A stretch of 64,000 nt of DNA, taken from JAHKLT01 sp046197865. GTDB lineage: Archaea; Methanobacteriota; Methanobacteria; Methanobacteriales; Methanobacteriaceae. The notes beneath the pieces were generated by a model. It was not told where the DNA came from, searched no databases, and saw only the letters and a program-made list of their open reading frames with translations. Shown here in pieces: positions 51,379 to 61,135 of the stretch. A program made the translations under genes and the position numbers. The number at the start of each line of letters is the position of its first letter. Positions within the stretch are counted from its first letter, which is position 1. The stretch is from NCBI RefSeq assembly GCF_046197865.1, contig NZ_CP166990.1, positions 310,001 to 374,000 on the forward strand, in the 5' to 3' direction.

Positions 51379-52485
51379 TTAAGAAAACTTATTAGATGCT
51401 TCTTTTACAACTTCAATAACTCTATTTAAATCATTTTCACTAAGTGATGGATGAACTGGAAGTGAAATAACTTTGCTTGCAGCTTCTTCTGCATTTTTAC
51501 AAGATCCACCAATTTCTAATTCTTTATAAATTGGTTGATTATAAAGAGGAATTGGATAATGGATTCCAGTTCCAATTCCGTTTTGATTTAAAAATTCAAC
51601 ATATTCATCTCTTTTACCATTTTCTATAAAAATCGTATATTGATGATATACATGAGTAGTATTTTCTTGTAAAAACGGAGTTTTAATTCCTTCAATGTCT
51701 TTTAAACCATCATTTAAGTAATTAGCATTTTTATTTCTTGACATGTTAAATTCTTCAATTTTATCCATTTGTGCAATACCTATAGCTGCAGCAATATCTG
51801 TCATTCTGTAGTTATATCCAATCATATCATGGTAATATCTTTCACTTGCACCATGAGCTCTTATTTTTTTAGCTAATTCATAAAACTCTTCATTATTAGT
51901 TGTTATAATTCCTCCTTCACTTGTTGTCATGTTTTTAGTAGGATAAAAACTAAAACAACCTAAATCTCCAATATCTCCTACACATTTATTATTAAATTTA
52001 GCTCCATGAGCTTGTGCTGCATCTTCAACAATATATAAATCGTGTTTATCTGCTATTTCTTTAATTTCATCCATTTTAGCTGGCTGACCATATAAATGAA
52101 CAGGCATAATAGCTTTAGTTTTATCAGTTATAAGTGTTTCAATTTGATTTGGATCTATATTATATGTATCAAGAGTAATATCTGCAAAAATAGGTTTTCC
52201 ACCAGTATAAACTATAGAATTACCTGATGCAATAAAAGTAAAAGGACTAGTTATTACTTCATCTCCTTTTCCAATTCCGCAACATAAAAGAGCTGTATGT
52301 AATGCAGATGTTCCAGAATTTGTAGCTATTGCATATTCACTACCTATCCAGGATGCAAATTTCTTTTCAAACTCTTCTACTTTAGGGCCTTGTGCAATCA
52401 TCCCGGATTTCAATACATTTAAAACTCCTTCTATTTCTTCTTTACCTATATTTGGATTAGCAATTGAAACTTTATTATCTTCCAT
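51379..52485 (-). CDS. DegT/DnrJ/EryC1/StrS aminotransferase (sugar aminotransferase)
   Basis: 368-aa PLP enzyme that makes amino sugars from keto sugars for surface glycans. Signature parts: N-S-G-T-S-A-L-H about residues 58-65, E-D-A-A-Q-A-H-G about 156, and the PLP lysine in S-F-Y-P-T-K-N-M about 180-187. C-terminus H-Y-P-I-P-L-Y, then S-L-P-V-H-P-S. Starts M-E-D-N-K-V-S. Monocistronic; no glycan cluster nearby. Confidence 0.9.
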   Translation of the reverse strand: MEDNKVSIANPNIGKEEIEGVLNVLKSGMIAQGPKVEEFEKKFASWIGSEYAIATNSGTSALHTALLCCGIGKGDEVITSPFTFIASGNSIVYTGGKPIFADITLDTYNIDPNQIETLITDKTKAIMPVHLYGQPAKMDEIKEIADKHDLYIVEDAAQAHGAKFNNKCVGDIGDLGCFSFYPTKNMTTSEGGIITTNNEEFYELAKKIRAHGASERYYHDMIGYNYRMTDIAAAIGIAQMDKIEEFNMSRNKNANYLNDGLKDIEGIKTPFLQENTTHVYHQYTIFIENGKRDEYVEFLNQNGIGTGIHYPIPLYNQPIYKELEIGGSCKNAEEAASKVISLPVHPSLSENDLNRVIEVVKEASNKFS

Positions 52486-52562
52486 AATTAACCACTCTTT
52501 ATTAATTCATTTATTAATAATATTTATTTAATATTATTTAAAAATATAATATTAGTGATAAA

Positions 52563-53747
52563 ATGGATGAATCCTTTGAATATGATGAAAATGATTTAAA
52601 AGAAATTGAGGAAGGATTAACTATTATTAAATTTCCAGAATTTGATAAAGTATCAGCTAGTGCTCCTGTATTTTATAATCCAAAAATGGAATTTAATAGA
52701 GATATTTCTATTTTAGCTCTTCAAACATTTCAAAAAGAACTTAAAGAAGATATTAACATCTGTGATTTGTTTGGTGGAAGTGGAATCAGAGGAGTTAGAT
52801 ATAAAAAAGAAATTGATGGAGTTCAAGATGTAGCTATCAATGATATAAGTAGTTTAGCTAATGAATTTGAAGAAATTAATATTAAGGAAAATAAACTTGA
52901 AAACATTGAAATTTATCAAGAAGAAGCTAATGTTCATCTTAGACTTCACAGAGGAGAATTTGATATAATTGATATTGATCCATTTGGAACACCAAGTTTT
53001 TTTATAGATTCTGCAAGCTATTCTATTAAGAAAAACTCTCTTTTATGTGTTACAGCTACAGATACATCAGCTCTTTGTGGTACTTATAAGGAACCTTGTA
53101 TTCGCAAATACAATGCTAAACCTTATAAAAGTGAATATTGTCATGAAACAGGTATAAGGATATTAGCAGGATTTGTAGCTTTAACACTAGCTAAATACAA
53201 AAAATATATGGAAATTAAATTAACTCATAGTAGTGAACATTATATGAGGTTATATATTAATGTTAAAAAAGGATCAAAAGAAGCTGATGAATCTTTAAAA
53301 AATATTGGTTATATTAGTCATTGTAAACACTGTATTCACAGGGAAATCAATTATGGAATAGCTAGTTCTTTAAAAGATAAATGTGATGAATGTGGTGAAA
53401 AATTAATTCATGCAGGACCATTATGGCTTGGAGATATACAAAATAAAAACTTTATAAGTTCTATGATAGCTATTTCAGATAATAAAAAACTTAATACTAA
53501 AGACAGAGTTTTAAAACTTTTAAATCAATGTATGGATGAAGCAAATGCACCAGTTACTTTCTATGACATTCATGTTGTCTGTAAAGTTTTAAAAATCAGT
53601 GCTCCTAAGTTTGATTTAATTTTGAAAGGGCTTGAAAAAGAAGGATATTTAGCTATTAAAACTCATTATAATCCATTAGGTATTAAAACAAATGCATCTG
53701 CTGAAACACTAAAAAATATTGTTAAAAAACTAGCTATTTCTGAATAA
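52563..53747 (+). CDS. trm1: tRNA (guanine26-N2)-dimethyltransferase
   Basis: Trm1 dimethylates G26 of tRNA with SAM. 394 aa. Key motifs: V-F-Y-N-P-K-M-E-F-N-R-D about residues 36-47, D-L-F-G-G-S-G-I-R-G about 69-78, the catalytic D-I-D-P-F-G-T-P about 138-145, and a zinc site C-K-H-C about 258 with C-D-E-C-G later. Divergent from the aminotransferase. Confidence 0.93.
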   Translation: MDESFEYDENDLKEIEEGLTIIKFPEFDKVSASAPVFYNPKMEFNRDISILALQTFQKELKEDINICDLFGGSGIRGVRYKKEIDGVQDVAINDISSLANEFEEINIKENKLENIEIYQEEANVHLRLHRGEFDIIDIDPFGTPSFFIDSASYSIKKNSLLCVTATDTSALCGTYKEPCIRKYNAKPYKSEYCHETGIRILAGFVALTLAKYKKYMEIKLTHSSEHYMRLYINVKKGSKEADESLKNIGYISHCKHCIHREINYGIASSLKDKCDECGEKLIHAGPLWLGDIQNKNFISSMIAISDNKKLNTKDRVLKLLNQCMDEANAPVTFYDIHVVCKVLKISAPKFDLILKGLEKEGYLAIKTHYNPLGIKTNASAETLKNIVKKLAISE

Positions 53748-53838
53748 ATTCTTTAAACTTATTTTTATTCATATTTAAATATAATAAGAAATAAAATCAT
53801 TAATGTCGTTTATATGACATATTTAAAGGAGTGAAAAT

Positions 53839-54603
53839 ATGAATTTAACAGAAATTTTTAAAGATGCAATTACATATCCATCTAAAAATATAAAAATACT
53901 TTTAATATTAGGAGTTTTACTTTTAGCTTCACAAATAGTATCAGGTTTAAGAGTTGTCGATACTGAAAATGCACCATTAGGAATTATTTTATCAATACTC
54001 ACTTTCATAATATCTATTTTTGTCAGTGGTTACTTAGTTAGTGATTTAAAGTCCACTTTAGATTTAAATGATGAAATGCCAGAATTTGATATAAAAAATA
54101 ATTTCATTGATGGAATAAAATATTTCGTTATTCAACTTGTTTATGCTATTATTATGATAGTTTTACTTATATTATTTATATTATTAGCTTATGTATTTGC
54201 AGTGTATTTACAAATTCCAGCATTAGTATTTCTTTTTGCTATTCTTGCTTTATTATCAATTATTGCAGTAGCATTCTTTTCTACAATATCTTATCCTAGA
54301 TTTGCTGATACTGGTAGTATTGGAGAAGCTTTAAATTTCAAAGAAGTATGGAATGATATAGAAGCAATTGGTAAACTTAATTTACTTTCATGGGTAATAT
54401 TGCTCTCAGTTTTTATTGGTTTAATGTTATTAGTAATATTTGTTGTAGCTATAGAAATTTTACTAATTGTATCTTATGTAGAAATTTTAACAATTATTTT
54501 TGCAGCAATTATTGCATTAGGTATAATATTGCTATTTACACCATTTATTTCATTATTTGAAAACAGAGCTATAGGTTTATTATATCTTGAAAAAGATGAT
54601 TAA
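53839..54603 (+). CDS. DUF4013 family membrane protein, copy 1
   Basis: 254 aa, about six to seven transmembrane segments. Family features: N-terminal M-N-L-T-E-I-F-K-D-A, the early F-V-S-G-Y-L-V-S-D-L-K-S-T about 63-75 and R-F-A-D-T-G-S-I-G-E-A-L about 153-164. Closely similar to the gene at 54722, so this is a tandem duplication. GGAGTG precedes the start. A 26-bp palindrome overlaps its stop. DUF4013 is common in methanogens; function unknown. Confidence 0.85.
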   Translation: MNLTEIFKDAITYPSKNIKILLILGVLLLASQIVSGLRVVDTENAPLGIILSILTFIISIFVSGYLVSDLKSTLDLNDEMPEFDIKNNFIDGIKYFVIQLVYAIIMIVLLILFILLAYVFAVYLQIPALVFLFAILALLSIIAVAFFSTISYPRFADTGSIGEALNFKEVWNDIEAIGKLNLLSWVILLSVFIGLMLLVIFVVAIEILLIVSYVEILTIIFAAIIALGIILLFTPFISLFENRAIGLLYLEKDD

Positions 54604-54617
54604 ATTTAATCATCTTT
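54592..54617 (+). terminator. 26-bp perfect palindrome over the stop codon of DUF4013 copy 1
   Basis: Arms AAAGATGATTAAA and TTTAATCATCTTT with no loop; the TAA stop lies inside. The identical palindrome ends the next gene. It is followed by T-rich DNA (TATTTTATATTTTTTTT), so a terminator hairpin is plausible. Confidence 0.65.
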
Positions 54618-54721
54618 ATTTTATATTTTTTTTTAATTAATTCAATTTAATTCAATTTAAATATAATAATGTATAAACATTATTTTACAGTTTATATAAT
54701 ATATTAAGATGGAGTGAAAAC

Positions 54722-55450
54722 ATGAATTTTACAGAAATTTTTAAAGATGCTTTGAAGTATCCAAGTCAAAATTGGAAAATAGTTTTAATATTGGGTGTTT
54801 TATTATTAATACCAGAATTAATTTCTACTGGTGGATCATTAGACTCAACACAACCTTTCTTACCTATATTCGGAGGTATTATTGGTATAATATTGGGAAT
54901 TTTTGTTAGCGGTTATTTGGTCAGCGATTTAAAGTCAACTATTGAATCAAATGATTCTTTACCTGAAATCGATTTAAGTAATAACATTATTGATGGTTTA
55001 AAATATTTAGTTGTTAATATTGTTTATGCTATAATTTATGTGATTTTACTAATGGTATTTGGCTTTTTAATTGTATTTTCTAGTGAGGTAAGTGGAATTT
55101 TAGTTGCTATTTTTGGTATTATAGCACTTATACTTGTTATTGCTATAGCTCTTTTTGCATTAATTTCTTATGCTAGACTTGCTGATACTGGTAGTATTGG
55201 TGAAGCTTTAAATCTTAAAGAAGTTTGGGAAGATATTAATACAATAGGTATTGGTAATTTAATAACATGGGCATTATTATTAATATTGATTGGAATAGCA
55301 GTATTTATCATTTTAATGGTGATTTTTGTTTTAGCTGCATTTATCCCATATCTTTTAATAGTTATAACATTCCTTATATCGTTATTAGTTGCACCATACT
55401 TTTCTTTATTTACTAATAGAGCTTTAGGTTTATTATACGCTGAAAGATGA
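54722..55450 (+). CDS. DUF4013 family membrane protein, copy 2
   Basis: 242 aa, the paralogue of the gene before. Start M-N-F-T-E-I-F-K-D-A (GGAGTG upstream), same F-V-S-G-Y-L-V-S-D-L-K-S-T and R-L-A-D-T-G-S-I-G-E-A-L blocks, about seven transmembrane segments. Even the upstream TGGAGTGAAAA and downstream palindrome are shared, so the duplication included the flanks. Function unknown. Confidence 0.85.
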   Translation: MNFTEIFKDALKYPSQNWKIVLILGVLLLIPELISTGGSLDSTQPFLPIFGGIIGIILGIFVSGYLVSDLKSTIESNDSLPEIDLSNNIIDGLKYLVVNIVYAIIYVILLMVFGFLIVFSSEVSGILVAIFGIIALILVIAIALFALISYARLADTGSIGEALNLKEVWEDINTIGIGNLITWALLLILIGIAVFIILMVIFVLAAFIPYLLIVITFLISLLVAPYFSLFTNRALGLLYAER

Positions 55451-55468
55451 TTAAATTTAATCATCTTT
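55443..55468 (+). terminator. 26-bp perfect palindrome over the stop codon of DUF4013 copy 2
   Basis: Same sequence as at 54592-54617, here overlapping a TGA stop, followed by TAAACATTTTTTAATTTT. A conserved terminator that was duplicated with the gene. Confidence 0.65.
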
Positions 55469-55712
55469 TAAACATTTTTTAATTTTCATAGCTATTTTTA
55501 TTTAGAATAATTTCATTGTTAGATATTAAAATTAAGGGATATCTTATTTTTAACAAAATTCTTATAAATACCGGAACTTCTATTAATTAATAAAATTTTT
55601 TAAGAAAAATTTAAAAAACATTAACTTTTTAAATAATAAAAAAGAAATAATCTATATAATAATTTAATTAGATTAAATATATTTTTTTAATCAAATTCAA
55701 GGTGTATAAAAT

Positions 55713-56186
55713 ATGAACAAAAAAGACGATATTATAAAATTAGATGACACAGATGTGAATATCCTTAAAATTATAAATGAAGACGTCAGGACTTCTTATA
55801 GACAAATTTCTCGTAGTTTAGATGTTTCTGTTGGTACAGTTCATAACCGTATTGATAAAATGGTCAAATCTGGTGTAATAAAAAAATTTTCACCTGTTAT
55901 TGATCACAGAAAACTTGGCTTTGTTCTTACAACAATTATTGGTGTAAGAGTAAAAGGTGGTAAACTCAAAAATTGGGAAGATAAAACTTCTTTTAATAAA
56001 AATGTAGTTGGTATTTATGATGTTACTGGTGAATATGATGCATTTTTAATAGCTAAATTCAAAGATACTGATGAATTAAATACATTTATTAAAGAATTAT
56101 TAAAAGACCCTATTATTGAAAGAACATACACTCAAACAGTATTAGATGTTGTAAAAGAAGATATGGGTTCATCTAATATTTTATAA
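55713..56186 (+). CDS. Lrp/AsnC-family transcriptional regulator
   Basis: 157 aa. N-terminal HTH (about residues 10-60: I-L-K-I-I-N-E-D-V-R-T-S-Y-R then L-D-V-S-V-G-T-V-H-N-R) and the RAM effector domain (about 75-150), with V-G-I-Y-D-V-T-G-E-Y-D-A about 105-116. GGTG precedes the ATG. Lrp proteins sense amino acids and form octamers; the regulon is unknown. Confidence 0.88.
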   Translation: MNKKDDIIKLDDTDVNILKIINEDVRTSYRQISRSLDVSVGTVHNRIDKMVKSGVIKKFSPVIDHRKLGFVLTTIIGVRVKGGKLKNWEDKTSFNKNVVGIYDVTGEYDAFLIAKFKDTDELNTFIKELLKDPIIERTYTQTVLDVVKEDMGSSNIL

Positions 56187-56218
56187 TTAATTGAGGATTA
56201 AATCTAAAAGATGATGCT

Positions 56219-56899
56219 ATGAACGATATGAGAATGAAACAAGCACAAGATTTAATTCATAAAGCAACAAAAAAATCTAATAATGGAATATTTTTTAATG
56301 AGGCAGATTCTGGAAATATTGATGTTAAATTATCAGAATCTACATTAAAAAATATTATAAAATCTGAAGAATTTATTTTTAATGCATTACCTGATCATTT
56401 TCTCTCTAAAGAAGATGCTGTTAAATATACAGATATTTTAATAGATGCAAGAAATTCTATTGATGCTCAGTTAATGAATTTTAATGTATTAAATAAAGAA
56501 ATAGATGAAATTAATATAGATGAAATAACATCTAATATTCTTTTTTTAACTACAAAAAATAATTTTAAAAAATCACTTAAAAAATTAGGTGTAGATGTTC
56601 AAAGAATTATTGTTGCAGACACTCCTCTTTTAATAGAGGACATGAAAGAAATTAATCCCCAAATTCCTGATGCAGCTTTAAAAGGCATTGAGAAAAAAAT
56701 CGAACATGTGCATAATGACATAGATCGTAAAAAATCATCATTAAATCCTTCAAAAATCATTGTATTAGCTGAAAAAGATATTAATGGAAATTTGCTCCGA
56801 AAAAGATCTGAAAAGATGTATGATGCTAAAACATATCTAAGGGATAATTTAAAGGATTTAACTGAAGAAGAACTTAAAGAAATTGTTGAAAATAGCTAA
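56219..56899 (+). CDS. DUF2100-like methanogen protein
   Basis: 226 aa, soluble, no membrane helix. Helical N-terminus M-K-Q-A-Q-D-L-I-H-K-A then a middle with I-I-V-A-D-T-P-L-L-I-E-D-M about 131-143 and K-I-I-V-L-A-E-K-D about 178-186. I associate it with DUF2100, found only in methanogens, from the length and these blocks; this is not certain. Function unknown. M3 or M6 could be an alternative start. Confidence 0.6.
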   Translation: MNDMRMKQAQDLIHKATKKSNNGIFFNEADSGNIDVKLSESTLKNIIKSEEFIFNALPDHFLSKEDAVKYTDILIDARNSIDAQLMNFNVLNKEIDEINIDEITSNILFLTTKNNFKKSLKKLGVDVQRIIVADTPLLIEDMKEINPQIPDAALKGIEKKIEHVHNDIDRKKSSLNPSKIIVLAEKDINGNLLRKRSEKMYDAKTYLRDNLKDLTEEELKEIVENS

Positions 56900-56960
56900 T
56901 TTTACAATTTTATTTTTTTATTTATTTTTAATTAATAATTATTAAGAAAGAGGTTTTAAT

Positions 56961-57908
56961 ATGAATGTTTGTTTTCCAGATACACAAGATGACACTCCTA
57001 GAATTCCCATTGAATTAAATAGAGTTGGTGTTACTGGTGTAAAAAAATTACTTAGGATTGAAAGAATTAATAAAAGACCTATAATTTTATTACCTACTTT
57101 TGATGCATTTGTAGATTTACCAAATGATCAAAAAGGCATTCACATGTCAAGAAGTCCTGAAGCTATTAGTGAAGTTATGGAAGACGTGACTAAAAATTCG
57201 GCTCTTGAAGTAGAAACTATCTGTGCTGAAATTGTTAATAAGATGATGCAAAAACACGAATATGCTAAACGTGTTGAAGTTCATATGACTTCCGATTATA
57301 TGCATATTAGGGAATCTCCAGCAACAAAAAACAAAACACAAGAAGTTTCAAAACTTAAAGCAAAAGCTATAGGTTACAGGGAAGATGGTCAAATAAAAAT
57401 CCAAAAAATGATTGGTGCTGAAGTTATTGGAATGACTGTTTGTCCTTGTGCTCAAGAATCTGTTAAAGAAGCAGATAAATCTAAGCTATTAGAATTTTTA
57501 GATGAGCAAACTACTGAAAAAGTATTAAATACTGTAACTTTTGCTTCTCATAATCAAAGAGGAATTGGTACTCTCTTAATTGAAGTTCCTGAAAACGAGG
57601 TTATTAAAGCAGAAGATATTATGTCCATTGTTGAAAAGGCAATGAGTTCTCCAGTGTATGAACTTTTAAAACGTCCTGACGAGAACGCTGTTGTTATGAA
57701 TGCTCATGAAAAACCTGTTTTTGTTGAAGATTGTGTTAGAAATATGATGGAAGGAATTCTTGAAAACTTTTATCATTTACCTGATGATACGGTTATTACT
57801 GCAAAACAAATAAATGAAGAAAGTATTCACAGACATAATGCTTATGCTGAGAAAAACACTACAATGAAAGAATTAAAAGAAGAATTAAATATAAAAAGTG
57901 ATGACTAA
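56961..57908 (+). CDS. mptA: GTP cyclohydrolase IV (methanopterin biosynthesis)
   Basis: MptA opens GTP to 7,8-dihydroneopterin 2',3'-cyclic phosphate, the first step of methanopterin synthesis; Fe2+ enzyme of the FolE2 fold. 315 aa. Visible: start D-T-P-R-I-P-I-E-L-N-R-V-G-V, H-M-S-R-S-P-E-A about residues 61-68, the metal-site V-C-P-C-A-Q-E about 161-167 and N-Q-R-G-I-G about 198. GAGGT before ATG. Its stop overlaps the following ATG (TAATG), so the two are coupled. Confidence 0.93.
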   Translation: MNVCFPDTQDDTPRIPIELNRVGVTGVKKLLRIERINKRPIILLPTFDAFVDLPNDQKGIHMSRSPEAISEVMEDVTKNSALEVETICAEIVNKMMQKHEYAKRVEVHMTSDYMHIRESPATKNKTQEVSKLKAKAIGYREDGQIKIQKMIGAEVIGMTVCPCAQESVKEADKSKLLEFLDEQTTEKVLNTVTFASHNQRGIGTLLIEVPENEVIKAEDIMSIVEKAMSSPVYELLKRPDENAVVMNAHEKPVFVEDCVRNMMEGILENFYHLPDDTVITAKQINEESIHRHNAYAEKNTTMKELKEELNIKSDD

Positions 57909-58348
57909 TGGTTCAATTACATAAAACTGCTTCTAAAGTAATGGATTTTTTTGAAAGTTTTAAAGGATCAAGGCCAGCATTAAATGTAGATAAACTTTTA
58001 GTTGTTAGAAGTCAATCTAGGCAAAATTTTCCTTTAGATGAAATGGAATCTAAACTCGACGAAGTTGGAAAAATAATTGGTGGTAAGGAAGTAGATCCAA
58101 TCTCTAATGAGGCAAAAGATATTTTAAATGAAATGGATGAAATTTTAAGAAATAGTATGGAAATTTCAGGTTCAGTTGATGCAAATGGATTTATGAGAAT
58201 GAAAAATGATTTAGAAACTATGGGTCTTCAAACTGAATTTAAAATTTTTGCTTTAAAACATTCCAATGCAGTAATAGCTATATGGAAAGATAGATCTGGT
58301 ATTGGCCCACTATATGTTGAAGTTACAATATGTGATAATGGTAAATAG
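57908..58348 (+). CDS. DUF2096-like methanogen protein
   Basis: 146 aa, soluble. Motifs: F-E-S-F-K-G-S-R-P-A-L-N near residue 15, D-K-L-L-V-V-R-S-Q-S-R about 25-35, and the last block G-I-G-P-L-Y-V-E-V-T. Translationally coupled to mptA, followed by cofG after 10 bases. The operon of cofactor genes suggests a link with coenzyme synthesis, but no activity is known. Family name from recognition, moderate certainty. Confidence 0.65.
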   Translation: MVQLHKTASKVMDFFESFKGSRPALNVDKLLVVRSQSRQNFPLDEMESKLDEVGKIIGGKEVDPISNEAKDILNEMDEILRNSMEISGSVDANGFMRMKNDLETMGLQTEFKIFALKHSNAVIAIWKDRSGIGPLYVEVTICDNGK

Positions 58349-58358
58349 CTGATTAAAA

Positions 58359-59447
58359 ATGATTAATATTTCTATTGATGATAAACAATCTTTAATAGAT
58401 TTTTTAAATATTAAAGGTAAGGATTTTATTGAGATATTTAACTTAATAAAATCTATTGATTTTAAAAAAGAAATTACTTATTCTAAAAATGTTTTTATAC
58501 CTTTAACTGAAGTTTGTAAAAATGACTGTGGTTATTGTAGTTTTAAAAAAGAAGCTACAGATGAAAATGCAATCATATTAAAAAATAAAGAAGAAATTCT
58601 TTCTATTTTAAAAGAAGCTGAAAAATATGGTTGTAAGGAAGCACTTTTTGCATTTGGTGAAGATGCAGATTCTAATGAAATTGTTAAAAATAAACTTAAT
58701 GAATTAGGATATTCTAATATGGTCGATTATATTTATGATATATGTAAGTCAACTTTAAATGAAACTAATTTACTTCCTCATACTAATGGTGGAAATTTTT
58801 CATTTGATGATTTAGAAAAACTTAAAAGTGTTAATGTTTCTATGGGTTTAATGTTAGAAAATTCATCTAATCGTTTAATGGATACTATAGCACACGTAAA
58901 AAGTCCTGGTAAAGATCCAAATTTAAGATTAGAAACAATATCTAATGCAGGCAAACTTAAAATACCTTATACTACAGGAATATTAATTGGTATAGGGGAA
59001 ACAAAAGAAGAAATTGTTGATTCCTTACTTGAAATTAAAAAAATCTCAGATAAATATGGTCATATTCAAGAGATTATTATTCAAAATTTCACTCCTGTAC
59101 CTGGAATAGCTATGGAAAATTACTCTGAACCAAGTCTTTTTGATATGATACGTACTGTAGCTCTTGCTAAATTTATTTTTAAAAACAGTGATATTTCTAT
59201 TCAAGTACCACCAAATTTAAACTATAATACTTCTCAAATATTTTTATTATGTGGATGTGATGACTGGGGAGGAGTATCTCCTTTATCAAAAGATTATGTA
59301 AATCCTGATTCTCCATGGCCTACTTTAGATTATCTAGAAAAATTAACTATTGATGCAGGATATGTTTTAAAAGAAAGATTAGCTATTTATGATAAATATA
59401 TTAATAATGAATGGTTAGATGAAGATCTTTTAGGCAAATTTAATTAA
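58359..59447 (+). CDS. cofG: 7,8-didemethyl-8-hydroxy-5-deazariboflavin synthase subunit CofG
   Basis: CofG is one of two radical-SAM parts of Fo synthase, which builds the F420 chromophore. 362 aa. [4Fe-4S]-SAM motif C-K-N-D-C-G-Y-C about residues 56-63 (C-x3-C-x2-C), P-H-T-N-G-G about 139, and the C-terminal part W-G-G-V-S-P-L-S with N-P-D-S-P-W-P about 303-325. It lies in the mptA cluster; the cofH partner is not in the window. Its end overlaps the convergent taw2 gene by 8 bases. Confidence 0.94.
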   Translation: MINISIDDKQSLIDFLNIKGKDFIEIFNLIKSIDFKKEITYSKNVFIPLTEVCKNDCGYCSFKKEATDENAIILKNKEEILSILKEAEKYGCKEALFAFGEDADSNEIVKNKLNELGYSNMVDYIYDICKSTLNETNLLPHTNGGNFSFDDLEKLKSVNVSMGLMLENSSNRLMDTIAHVKSPGKDPNLRLETISNAGKLKIPYTTGILIGIGETKEEIVDSLLEIKKISDKYGHIQEIIIQNFTPVPGIAMENYSEPSLFDMIRTVALAKFIFKNSDISIQVPPNLNYNTSQIFLLCGCDDWGGVSPLSKDYVNPDSPWPTLDYLEKLTIDAGYVLKERLAIYDKYINNEWLDEDLLGKFN

Positions 59448-60177
59448 TTCTTGCATCAACTACAATATGACTAACTCCTGGAGAATATTTTTTAATTTTT
59501 TGAATATTAATTAATTCAACCTCTCTATCATTAGCTATTTTTTTAATTCTATCAAAAGGACGACTTTCTATTAATTTATCTGGAACAGTTTCATGATAAT
59601 GAATTATTCCTCCTTTTTTTAAACTATTAATGCCAGATTCAAGATAATAATGTGTAGTTTTAACATATCCCATTAATACTCTATCTACTTTAAAATTATT
59701 AGATTCTATTTTAGAGTCTCCAAGAATAGCTTCTACATTACTTAAATTATTTAACTTAATATTTTCTTTTAAATAGCTATAAGATTCTGGATTAATTTCA
59801 ATGGAGTAAATTTCACTTGCTTTTGAGTGAACTCCAATAGGAATTGAAAAATAACCTATACCTGCAAACATATCTAATATTGTTTCATTTTCTTTAACTT
59901 CTTTTGCAATTCTAAGTCTTTCATTAGTATTTCCTTTAGACCACATAACTTTAGATAAATCTAATTTAAATAAGCATCCATTTTCTTTATGAATTGTTTC
60001 TGTATTAGAACCTTTTAAAAGTTTAATAATAGGTTGTCTTTTTGTTCCTTGTATATTATTTATTTGAATTATTGATTCTGCATTATTTTTTAATAATAAT
60101 TCATCTAAATATTCTTCAGATAAATTTTCTTCTTTTTTATCCAAAATTAAGATTTTTCCTATTTTTTTCCACTTCAT
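59440..60177 (-). CDS. taw2: tRNA-wybutosine synthesis protein Taw2 (aminocarboxypropyltransferase)
   Basis: 245 aa, Class I SAM fold of the Trm5/Taw2 group. D-M-F-A-G-I-G-Y-F about residues 100-108 is motif I; E-I-N-P-E-S about 126 ends strand two; the decisive part is D-R-V-L-M-G-Y-V about 165-172, where Trm5 has N-x-P-x. That favours Taw2, which moves the aminocarboxypropyl group of SAM onto imidazoguanosine in tRNA-Phe. Trm5 is the alternative. Confidence 0.82.
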   Translation of the reverse strand: MKWKKIGKILILDKKEENLSEEYLDELLLKNNAESIIQINNIQGTKRQPIIKLLKGSNTETIHKENGCLFKLDLSKVMWSKGNTNERLRIAKEVKENETILDMFAGIGYFSIPIGVHSKASEIYSIEINPESYSYLKENIKLNNLSNVEAILGDSKIESNNFKVDRVLMGYVKTTHYYLESGINSLKKGGIIHYHETVPDKLIESRPFDRIKKIANDREVELINIQKIKKYSPGVSHIVVDARIN

Positions 60178-60391
60178 TTTCGATTTTCCCTTTAAAAAAT
60201 AATTATAATTATAAATTAATAGAAAAGATTATATATAGTTAAGAATATATAATAAGATTAGTTAGTAAAAAAACTAACATTTGATTCTGATTTTAATAAA
60301 ATTTATTATTTTTTTATTATAACAATAGCTTATTTGAATATTAAATTAATTAATTATTACGCTTTATGGTAATTTACACGAGGTGGATTAT

Positions 60392-61012
60392 ATGAAAGAT
60401 AAAATATTAGAAGGTACAACTACAGTAGGAATAACCTGCAAAGATGGAGTTGTATTTGCAAGTGAAAGAAGAGCTAGTATGGGCAATTTAGTGGCTCATA
60501 AAGTAGCTGAAAAGATTTTCAAAATAGATGATCATATTGCAACCACAATTGCTGGATCAGTTGCTGGTGCACAAAATTTAATGAAAATTATTAGTGCTGA
60601 AGTATCATTATATAGAATGAGAAATGGAGCACCTATTAATATAGAAGCAGCAGGATCATTAGCTGCAAATATTTTAAGTTCTAATCCAATGTATGTACAA
60701 ACATTACTTGGTGGTGTTGATGAGAAAGGACCTGCAATATATTCATTAGACCCTGCAGGAGGTATGATTAAAGATACTTTTATTTCAACTGGATCTGGTT
60801 CAACCTTTGCATATGGTGTTTTAGAAGATAGGTTCCATGAAGATATTGATGTGGATGAAGGAATTGATTTAGCTATTAGATCTATCAAATCAGCAACAGA
60901 ACGTGACACTTATTCTGGAAACGGATATTTAGTTGCTAAAGTTGATGAAAATGGCTTTAAAATGTTAGATAATGAAGAAGTCGAGGAAAGATTGAAAAAT
61001 ATGAATTTATAA
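60392..61012 (+). CDS. psmB: Proteasome beta subunit
   Basis: 206 aa. Start is ATG 60392 with GAGGTG just before; the GTG at 60383 is part of that ribosome site. The propeptide has 8 residues (M-K-D-K-I-L-E-G); autocatalysis exposes Thr9 (T-T-T-V-G-I), the active nucleophile. Further: Lys in F-A-S-E-R-R-A-S region, G-S-V-A-G-A about 57 and S-T-G-S-G-S about 135-140. Forms the inner rings of the 20S core. Upstream 60178-60391 is noncoding. Confidence 0.95.
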   Translation: MKDKILEGTTTVGITCKDGVVFASERRASMGNLVAHKVAEKIFKIDDHIATTIAGSVAGAQNLMKIISAEVSLYRMRNGAPINIEAAGSLAANILSSNPMYVQTLLGGVDEKGPAIYSLDPAGGMIKDTFISTGSGSTFAYGVLEDRFHEDIDVDEGIDLAIRSIKSATERDTYSGNGYLVAKVDENGFKMLDNEEVEERLKNMNL

Positions 61013-61135
61013 ATTCTATTTTTTTTACTTTTTTTTATTGTATTACTTAACTAATTTTATTTTAAAAACTTATTTTAAATATTATCTTTTTTAGGTTAAT
61101 ACTATTTTTATATACTTATTTTTTGAAGGGATTAT

